This document shows, piece after piece, positions 21,849 through 27,047 of a stretch of 27,047 nt of DNA. The DNA is from a bacterium. GTDB taxonomy: Bacteria > NPL-UPA2 > JAUVJM01. Within the stretch, counting starts at the first letter, position 1. Every line of letters begins with the position of its first letter. Made by a program: the position numbers and the translations under genes. A model generated the notes under the pieces. That model saw only the letters and a list, made by a program, of their open reading frames with translations, did no database searches and was not told the origin of the DNA. Location of the stretch: contig JAUVJM010000006.1 of assembly GCA_030596585.1 (NCBI GenBank), positions 1 to 27,047 of the forward strand. The letters run 5' to 3'.

Positions 21849-21936
21849 GAACGAGGGATATATGAAAATACGAGGGATATTCTCTTTACAAAGATTTCGT
21901 TCTCAGTGTCATCGTGGCATAATATATCCCTCGTTC
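21849..21936 (+). promoter_or_regulatory. Inverted repeat enclosing SD and start codon, with a competing second left arm
   Basis: GAACGAGGGATATAT (21849-21863) is perfectly complementary to ATATATCCCTCGTTC (21922-21936). The left arm holds the Shine-Dalgarno GAGGG (21853-21857) and the first two bases of the ATG at 21862. A second left arm, CGAGGGATAT (21871-21880), can pair with the same right arm over 10 bp and would free the Shine-Dalgarno. The pairing is visible directly; a regulatory role is inference. It may equally be the scar of a small inserted element with inverted ends. Confidence 0.55.
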
Positions 21937-22629
21937 AACGATCCAGTAAGTTATCAACCCCACAAACTGAAAAGCAATTGGCTTCAACTCATTGCCCGCC
22001 TTTTTCCTGCTCTTGCCATAAAGTATTATGATTGGTGTGTGAACGAGAGGATCGTAGAAAATCCTTTTGTTTTTATGCATTTAAAGCTCGACAAAGGGTC
22101 TCGTATCCTTGATCTGGGCTGCCACTCCAGCAGAATTTCATTGCAATTAGCTAATCTCGGCTATAAGGTGGTCGGCATTGATTTTCTTGACTATGGGTTC
22201 ACACATCCAAATTTTGAGTTCCACAAGGAAGATCTGTTAGAGAGTAATTTTCAATCTGAATCATTCGATGGTGTCCTGGCAATCTCAACAGTCGAGCATG
22301 CTGGATTCTGCGCGTATTCTGTTGAGGAAAGAAAGCGTGGGAATGACGACATACTTCTGGTAAACGAGATAACACGAGTTCTTAAAAAAGGCGGGCAGTT
22401 CATTATCACTGTTCCGTTTGGGGCAAAGGCAAGAACAAGAACCCAAAAAGTGTACGATACACAGTCACTTTGCAGCCTTTTGAGAGCCTACACTATAGAG
22501 ACTGAGAGTTACTATAGATGCGTCGAGAGAAAATATTGGTTTGAAGTAGACAAGAAATGGTTTGAACAACACACGCCCAGAGATAGACATGTAGTAGGCG
22601 TAGCGTTACTTTCATGCATCAGGAAATAG
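21862..22629 (+). CDS. Class I SAM-dependent methyltransferase
   Basis: A 255-residue Rossmann methyltransferase. Motif I is RILDLGCHSSRISL (about 81-94), followed by VVGIDFLDYGF, motif II/III region FDGVLAISTVEHAGF and LKKGGQFIITVPFG. The acceptor is unknown; the neighbours suggest a sugar, lipid or peptide in the glycan locus. The first 30 or so residues are encoded within the inverted repeat and do not look like a conserved part of the fold, so the native start could lie further in, or an insertion may have added them. The Shine-Dalgarno GAGGG sits five bases before ATG 21862. It is the first gene of a plus-strand operon with the radical SAM gene 36 bases downstream. Confidence 0.78.
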   Translation: MKIRGIFSLQRFRSQCHRGIIYPSFNDPVSYQPHKLKSNWLQLIARLFPALAIKYYDWCVNERIVENPFVFMHLKLDKGSRILDLGCHSSRISLQLANLGYKVVGIDFLDYGFTHPNFEFHKEDLLESNFQSESFDGVLAISTVEHAGFCAYSVEERKRGNDDILLVNEITRVLKKGGQFIITVPFGAKARTRTQKVYDTQSLCSLLRAYTIETESYYRCVERKYWFEVDKKWFEQHTPRDRHVVGVALLSCIRK

Positions 22630-22665
22630 GTTTAACTTGAAGAAAACTGCGCAAATACCAATCCA

Positions 22666-23775
22666 ATGCTGAACTCCAGGTTGATAAAAGCACCTCTCAG
22701 AGAAACCATCCGCACAGCGGCATGTGTGTCCGGTATCAGTGCCATTCCAGGTATCCTGAGACCGATTTCAGCAGGGTTATCTCTAACCTGCCGCTGTAAC
22801 TCCCGTTGTAGCATGTGCGATTTCTGGCGCAGAAAGCTGCCACAAAATGAGCTAACCCTGAAGGAAATCGAGAAGATATTATACGATTTAAGGACTTTCG
22901 GAATTCGGACAATCGCATTCAATGCCGAGGGAGAAGTGTTCATGCGAGAAGACATATTTGATATTCTCGCAATAGCTGAACATTTAGGTTTCATGTTCTC
23001 AGTCAACACGAATGGTCTTGCACTATCAGACCCGGTCAAAGCAAAATCCCTCGCGAAAAGCGGGGTCTTTTCCATACCGATAGGGATAGATTCACCTGAC
23101 CCCAAGGAGTATGAAAAAATCCGGGGTGTCAAAGGGGGATTAGAAAAAGTTGTAGCGGGAATTAAAAATCTCCAGAACGCCGGTTGTTATAATGTGACTT
23201 TCGGGGCTGTGGTTCTTCCCAGCAACATATTCTCATTGGTTCCGCTGGCAGAACTCGCTCGCGATTTGGATGTGCAGTCTGTCAGGTACACAGCCTACCA
23301 GCGAGAACCATTTCAAAGCAGCTCGTCATCCCAGTTGACATGGACTGAATCATCTATCAGGACACTGGAACAAGAACTGGATAGACTGCTGCAGTGGAAG
23401 AGAACTCACGGTATCATCCAGAGTTCAGACATTTACCTGCGTTCACTACCTGCTTACTATGCTACCGGTGACCACCCTCACTTGCACTGTTTTCAGGGTA
23501 CTAATCGCATTGAGATCTCTCATCTGGGTGACGTCAGAATTTGCTCGTTTTTACCAGTTGTCGGAAACATTCTGACATCCAGGACGAGCGATATCTGGAG
23601 AAAAGCAGAAACGCGCCGCTCTGTGCGAGACGCCTACAGGAGACATTGCCCTGATTGCTGGTTGTCGTGTTACGCGGAGGAGAGCCTTAGAATAGCCCCA
23701 GTGGGACTATTGCGGAACAATGTGGAACTTGCACGCCGATTCCTACGGCTTGCCTCAAAACACACGGTGAAATGA
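22666..23775 (+). CDS. Radical SAM protein with SPASM-like C-terminal cysteines
   Basis: The 369-residue protein carries the radical SAM motif C44-x3-C48-x2-C51 (CRCNSRCSMCDFW), which binds the [4Fe-4S] cluster that cleaves SAM. The usual GGEP block is changed to AEGEVFMRED (near residue 90). VNTNGLALSD and IGIDSPDPKEYEKIRG match the following barrel strands. The C-terminal part has Cys in HLHCFQG, DVRICSF and CPDCWLSC, with the typical GNILTSRTSDIWR between, so at least one auxiliary SPASM/Twitch-type cluster is likely. Such proteins act in peptide modification, sugar chemistry or cofactor synthesis; the glycan locus favours the second, and the small ORF next door leaves the first open. The start at 22666 has no strong Shine-Dalgarno and is uncertain. 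Confidence 0.85.
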   Translation: MLNSRLIKAPLRETIRTAACVSGISAIPGILRPISAGLSLTCRCNSRCSMCDFWRRKLPQNELTLKEIEKILYDLRTFGIRTIAFNAEGEVFMREDIFDILAIAEHLGFMFSVNTNGLALSDPVKAKSLAKSGVFSIPIGIDSPDPKEYEKIRGVKGGLEKVVAGIKNLQNAGCYNVTFGAVVLPSNIFSLVPLAELARDLDVQSVRYTAYQREPFQSSSSSQLTWTESSIRTLEQELDRLLQWKRTHGIIQSSDIYLRSLPAYYATGDHPHLHCFQGTNRIEISHLGDVRICSFLPVVGNILTSRTSDIWRKAETRRSVRDAYRRHCPDCWLSCYAEESLRIAPVGLLRNNVELARRFLRLASKHTVK

Positions 23776-23788
23776 GAATCAGGAGGAA

Positions 23789-23941
23789 ATGTGGCAAGGC
23801 AAATTTAGGATACAGAGTGCACAGGGAACAAAACTGCAAACTTCTGTTGATGGGTTAAATTGTAAACCAAGCAAATGCTGGAAGCACTTCTCGATCGAAA
23901 ATGGGGTCTTTGCTAATGGACATGCGGGAGCATTGGAGTGA
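23789..23941 (+). CDS. 50-residue small ORF coupled to the FkbM gene, function unknown
   Basis: The frame starts with ATG 23789, directly behind AGGAGG (only two bases of spacing, tighter than usual), and ends with a TGA that overlaps the FkbM start as GTGA. It encodes MWQGKFRIQSAQGTKL..., with two cysteines in LNCKPSKCWKHF, and ends AGALE. It does not resemble a family I know. Translational coupling and the Shine-Dalgarno support expression; the short length, tight spacing and lack of recognised homology argue for caution. Its place between a radical SAM/SPASM-like gene and a methyltransferase would suit a precursor peptide, but a leader ORF that serves only to couple translation, or a gene remnant, is as likely. 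Confidence 0.4.
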   Translation: MWQGKFRIQSAQGTKLQTSVDGLNCKPSKCWKHFSIENGVFANGHAGALE

Positions 23942-24813
23942 TTAGGAAATTACTGAAAATTCTGGCTCCTAATTTCCACCCCACGCGAATAGCCATAGTG
24001 AGGAAAAGTATTTCATTGTTGATAAGCGTTATCAGACCTATGATTTTCAAGACAAAGTATGGCTTCAACTTGTTTATCCCCAAATCAGATAGATCTATGT
24101 ACACACTACATCTATTTCTAACTAAAGAATATGAAGCTGAGGAATCCAAGTTGATATTATCACTCCTTAGAAAAGGAGACACGGTTATTGATGTGGGTGC
24201 GAATGTTGGTTATATGACATGCTTGATGGGGCGGAGCGTGGGAAGCATTGGGAAAGTACATGCATTTGAACCAGAACATAGCAACTTTGAAATATTGCAG
24301 AGAAATATTAAGTTAAACAATTTGGGCAATGTCAAGATCTATAACTTAGCAGTTGGTGAAAAAGGGGGAGTGAATAAACTTTTTATTTCACCTGAGAACA
24401 AAGGAGATCATACACTTGTTTTTCTAAACAACGGCAGAGGTTTTGTGAACGCAAAAACTGTTCGGCTTGACGAGTTTGTCTCAGAAGAAAACATTGATTT
24501 AGTGAAAATTGATGTTCAAGGGTACGAGATTCACGTGTTAAATGGTATGAGCTCTTATTTGTCAAGTAGGGCAGTGAGAAACATAATAGTAGAGCTCACA
24601 CCATCCAGAGTTAGGAGATCTGGCAAAACACCATATGAGCTTTTTGAAATAATGGGCCGTTATGGTTTAAGGGGAAAAATCATAACGAGTACAGTCGGTA
24701 GCAAGGCAAGAAGCATAGAAGAAGTTAGAAGAAACATGGAGCGTTATGTAAATGATGAATACGCAAGTTTTAACCTACATCTATATTTTGATAATGAAAG
24801 GGAAAGCTTATGA
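23938..24813 (+). CDS. FkbM family methyltransferase
   Basis: A 291-residue SAM methyltransferase of the FkbM type, usually O-methylating sugars or hydroxyls of glycans and secondary metabolites. Motif I is VIDVGANVGYMTCLMG (about 83-98), then VHAFEPEHSNFEIL with the acidic SAM-ribose residue, and the family-specific DLVKIDVQGYEIHVLNG near residue 190. The start GTG 23938 overlaps the small ORF's stop (GTGA). From here to 25687 the DNA is visibly more AT-rich than the housekeeping part of the window, which suggests recent acquisition. Its end overlaps the next gene by about 20 bases. Confidence 0.87.
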   Translation: MIRKLLKILAPNFHPTRIAIVRKSISLLISVIRPMIFKTKYGFNLFIPKSDRSMYTLHLFLTKEYEAEESKLILSLLRKGDTVIDVGANVGYMTCLMGRSVGSIGKVHAFEPEHSNFEILQRNIKLNNLGNVKIYNLAVGEKGGVNKLFISPENKGDHTLVFLNNGRGFVNAKTVRLDEFVSEENIDLVKIDVQGYEIHVLNGMSSYLSSRAVRNIIVELTPSRVRRSGKTPYELFEIMGRYGLRGKIITSTVGSKARSIEEVRRNMERYVNDEYASFNLHLYFDNERESL

Positions 24814-25687
24814 GAATCAAGGTACGCCACTTATCTCTATCAGTGTAAGGCTCTCACGCAAGGAAAACAACATTCTGATTGATCTTCCACTTTGGGATCT
24901 GCTAATGACAAACGGTGAACTAAAAAAAGTTTTTCTAAGTGACTCTTCTCTAAATTTATTTGAAAAAATTTATGTCCTTTTTTTTGGCATTCCTATTATT
25001 GGATACCGAATCAGGTCTCGGTATATTCTTCCCATCCTGGCTGAATTCAAAGATTACAAGATACTTGATGCAGGGTGTGGCAGAGGTTTCTTTTCCGCTG
25101 CATTAGCCATGGGAGATAAGAACAACGATATTCTTGCTCTGGATATTGATGAACAAGTGATTAACAGAAATACATCTGTTTTCAACAGGCTAGCTATTCA
25201 TAATGTAAAGTTTGAGAAGAAAGACTTATTTGACCTAAACAACAGAGACCACTTCGATTTCATAGTTTCAACCCATAACCTGGAACATGTGGAAAGGGAT
25301 GACGAACTATTGAGGATTTTTCACTGTAACTTGAAAACGGGAGGAAGAATCCTCATTCAAGTTCCTTCTCCGCCTGAGAAGTATTATTTCAAATCAAGGC
25401 TTCTCCGTGAATTCCCGGGCCATGTACGTCAAGGCTATACCCTCGAACAGCTTTCTGATAAATTAGAAAGGGCGAGTTTCAGGATACTTTCCTGCAAAAA
25501 AACAGGTAATGCCGGTCAGCAATTTATCTGTCAGCTCGGTGTCATCATCACGAGATGTGAAGAAAAAAATAAATTGATTTATGCATTGGTCTTTCCCTTT
25601 TTGCTTTTCGCATCTTTCCTGTTTTATCATTTCGGGAGAAAGGACGGTGGGCAATTAGGTTTACTGTGCATGGCCCAAAAGGAATAG
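24794..25687 (+). CDS. Class I SAM-dependent methyltransferase with C-terminal hydrophobic segment
   Basis: About 297 residues. Motif I is KILDAGCGRGFFSAALAMG, followed by ILALDIDEQVI with the acidic residue, FDFIVSTHNLEHVERDDELL and LKTGGRILIQVPSP, the usual order for class I methyltransferases. Residues near the C-terminus (LIYALVFPFLLFASFLFYHF) form a likely membrane anchor, so it may act on a membrane-bound lipid-linked substrate. The start is uncertain: ATG 24794 overlaps the FkbM end by 20 bases and has no clear Shine-Dalgarno; ATG 24752 or a start near 24904 are alternatives. It is the last gene of the plus operon and converges on the GT4 gene; 71 bases lie between them, and I see no terminator there. 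Confidence 0.78.
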   Translation: MKGKAYENQGTPLISISVRLSRKENNILIDLPLWDLLMTNGELKKVFLSDSSLNLFEKIYVLFFGIPIIGYRIRSRYILPILAEFKDYKILDAGCGRGFFSAALAMGDKNNDILALDIDEQVINRNTSVFNRLAIHNVKFEKKDLFDLNNRDHFDFIVSTHNLEHVERDDELLRIFHCNLKTGGRILIQVPSPPEKYYFKSRLLREFPGHVRQGYTLEQLSDKLERASFRILSCKKTGNAGQQFICQLGVIITRCEEKNKLIYALVFPFLLFASFLFYHFGRKDGGQLGLLCMAQKE

Positions 25688-25758
25688 CGCAGGAGACTGA
25701 GTCACCATATTGCAAGTCCAATTATTTCTGTGAGCAATACAACGCCGTTCCCAATATC

Positions 25759-26910
25759 TCACAAACCATCTAAGATTCCGAGTAATTCTTCGGCAGCAGA
25801 GTTCCAAGAGTAATGGCTTGCTTGTTTCAAACCCAGGGTGCGCATCTCATCGCGTAGTTGCTTATCTTTAAGAAGCCTCCGGATCTGAAATGCAAGCGCG
25901 CTTGGATCTGCCGGGTCAAAATATAGTGCCGCCTCGCCAAAAATCTCAGGCAGGGACGTTGCGTTAGAAGAGACTACAGGACAACCGCAAGCCATTGCCT
26001 CCAATCCGGGGAGACCAAAACCTTCAAATAGTGACGGGAAAACGTATACATCAACTGCATTGTAAAGTCTAACCAATTCACGCAGCGATAGACGAGACCG
26101 GACACGAACACAGTCGCCGAGGAAGAGTTTTTTCACCATCGATCTGGAAACACCATCAAGCTTCCCAACTACTTCAAGCTTAACTCCCAAGCCCTGTCCC
26201 CGAAGTTGTGTGAGAGCACACAGCAGAACGGGAATGTTCTTACGTAACGTTGGTGGCGTAACTGTCATAAGGTGCCAATTCTTGTCTTTAAACCCAAGCT
26301 GTCTTCTGATTTCTTTCCTATCAAGCTGTCTGAAAATAGCGCGGTCAAGACCATTGTGCGCAACCCTTACACAGTTTCTTGGAACATGCAAATAGCGTAC
26401 GACATCGTTGGCAGTGAACCTCGAATCAGCAAGCACCATATTCGCCCTGCGTATCCCTGGCTTTTTGAAAATTACACTGAGCACATGGATAATAATGTTC
26501 TGCCAGTTCGGGCAAAATGGAAGAGCACGCAAAGGTCTAAGACTGGTTAGGTCATGGACACGCACAAGGACTTTAGCTCTGCGCGGAAGAAGAAGTGCTA
26601 TAAGAGAATTGGAATGATCGTCTATCAGATAAACGGCATCTTCGCCCCAGCGCCTACCTGCTAAGTACCCCTGCAGTGGGTACGCAAAGTATCGCAGGAC
26701 CATCTCAAGCAACTTCCCCACATTCAGGAAGCCCAGCGGAGCTGCCCAGACAAGTTCCTCTTCCTCAATCCAACCCTCGCCTTTTTGGCGTAACGCTCTG
26801 ATGATGGATTTCGCACATACCTCGCTGGATTTTGCCTGGAAGTTGCGGATTCCTGAAAAGACAACAAGTCTTCTGCATCCTTCCACACTTTCGGGCACTC
26901 GTTCACACAT
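25759..26910 (-). CDS. Family 4 glycosyltransferase (GT-B fold)
   Basis: A 383-residue retaining glycosyltransferase. The C-terminal donor domain has the E-x7-E motif EGFGLPGLE within YVFPSLFEGFGLPGLEAMA, then GCPVVSSNATSLPEIFGEAA. The N-terminal acceptor domain has RANMVLADSRFTANDVVRYL and VRVAHNGLDRAIF at the interdomain link. MTVTPPTLRKNIPVLLCAL replaces the usual GR...KN block. Donor and acceptor are unknown. The start ATG 26910 overlaps the end of the upstream UbiA-type gene by eight bases (ATGTGTGA), which supports this start even though no Shine-Dalgarno is visible, and implies cotranscription with a polyprenyl-phosphate pentose enzyme. Confidence 0.9.
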   Translation of the reverse strand: MCERVPESVEGCRRLVVFSGIRNFQAKSSEVCAKSIIRALRQKGEGWIEEEELVWAAPLGFLNVGKLLEMVLRYFAYPLQGYLAGRRWGEDAVYLIDDHSNSLIALLLPRRAKVLVRVHDLTSLRPLRALPFCPNWQNIIIHVLSVIFKKPGIRRANMVLADSRFTANDVVRYLHVPRNCVRVAHNGLDRAIFRQLDRKEIRRQLGFKDKNWHLMTVTPPTLRKNIPVLLCALTQLRGQGLGVKLEVVGKLDGVSRSMVKKLFLGDCVRVRSRLSLRELVRLYNAVDVYVFPSLFEGFGLPGLEAMACGCPVVSSNATSLPEIFGEAALYFDPADPSALAFQIRRLLKDKQLRDEMRTLGLKQASHYSWNSAAEELLGILDGL

Positions 26911-27047
26911 ATATTATTATCACTGCTGCGGTAATCCACAGAAAAATGTCAATGAGCAGGGATTTGTCCGTGACCAGGATACGCTCCGGGCTTCCGCCTG
27001 CTCCCGTCTGGTGTACAAGATAGAGATACCGGAAAATCCCGTAGAGC
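26903..27047 (-). CDS. Decaprenyl-phosphate phosphoribosyltransferase-like UbiA protein, C-terminal end only
   Basis: Only the last 47 codons are in the window; the gene runs out at the right edge. They read LYGIFRYLYLVHQTGAGGSP, then ERILVTDKSLLIDIFLWITA, and a final hydrophobic stretch. The FRYLYLVH...GGSPE....TD..LL.DI.LW pattern is characteristic of the UbiA-superfamily enzyme that transfers phosphoribose from PRPP to polyprenyl phosphate (Rv3806c type), the first step to polyprenyl-phosphoryl ribose or arabinose. The identification rests on this short end and on memory of the family. The TGA overlaps the ATG of the GT4 gene, so both probably belong to one operon that supplies and uses lipid-linked pentose. 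Confidence 0.7.
   Translation of the reverse strand, partial: LYGIFRYLYLVHQTGAGGSPERILVTDKSLLIDIFLWITAAVIIIYV

Noticed and set aside
26905..26960. Promoter for the GT4 gene (TTGACA plus TAATAATAT)
   Set aside because: The two boxes are about 25 bases apart and lie inside the upstream UbiA-like coding sequence.
1..27047. CRISPR array, tRNA or rRNA genes, phage attachment site, transposase gene
   Set aside because: No regularly spaced direct repeats, no tRNA cloverleaf with a CCA-type end, and no transposase or integrase frame were seen; the repeats found are dispersed palindromes.

Overview
The window looks like a chromosomal contig from an uncultivated Gram-negative bacterium. An outer membrane is implied by LptE, a BamD-like TPR protein, a 332-aa porin ending in phenylalanine, LpoB-like lipoproteins and an O-antigen-ligase-like protein. 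A 32-residue lysine/arginine-rich protein of the AURKAIP1/COX24 type, the gene block lptE-holA-rpsT-murJ-uvrC and many short dispersed palindromes would suit a candidate phylum such as Omnitrophota or another PVC/FCB-like lineage. That placement is inference from gene content only; no 16S gene or tRNA was seen.

Layout. 1-4.9 kb: the 3' part of cysK (+), then a minus-strand run truA-yggS-ilvD-membrane protein (PLP homeostasis, tRNA modification, branched-chain amino acid synthesis). 4.9-8.2 kb: a porin (-) with a clear intrinsic terminator, divergent from an LpoB-like lipoprotein and a COG3014-like TPR lipoprotein (+). 8.2-13.9 kb: a UvrC-like protein that stops after the UVR motif (-), murJ (-), rpsT (+), holA and lptE (-), a BamD-like TPR protein and the tiny basic protein (-). 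14.1-16.2 kb: one ATPase and one permease of a carbohydrate-type ABC importer; the second permease and the binding protein are absent. 16.6-27 kb: an envelope-glycan locus with an O-antigen ligase carrying TPRs (+), a three-gene minus operon (flippase-like membrane protein, DUF354 glycosyltransferase, alpha/alpha-toroid-like enzyme), a plus operon (methyltransferase, radical SAM/SPASM-like protein, 50-aa small ORF, FkbM methyltransferase, another methyltransferase), a GT4 glycosyltransferase (-) and the C-terminus of a decaprenyl-phosphate phosphoribosyltransferase-like UbiA protein (-).

How they work together. MurJ and LpoB serve peptidoglycan building; LptE, BamD-like and porin serve the outer membrane; the 16.6-27 kb block would build, ligate and decorate a lipid-linked glycan, possibly with polyprenyl-phosphate pentose as donor. 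Dispersed repeats (at least four families) sit in most intergenic gaps. In two cases, the UvrC C-terminus and the permease C-terminus, the coding sequence ends inside repeat-like DNA, which suggests that repeats have been trimming genes here.

The observations I would check first are a 15-bp perfect inverted repeat enclosing the Shine-Dalgarno and start codon of the methyltransferase at 21862, with a second competing arm; the small ORF coupled by GTGA to the FkbM gene beside the radical SAM gene; an ABC ATPase with Arg in the H-loop and LSNAQ in place of LSGGQ; and the half-length UvrC.
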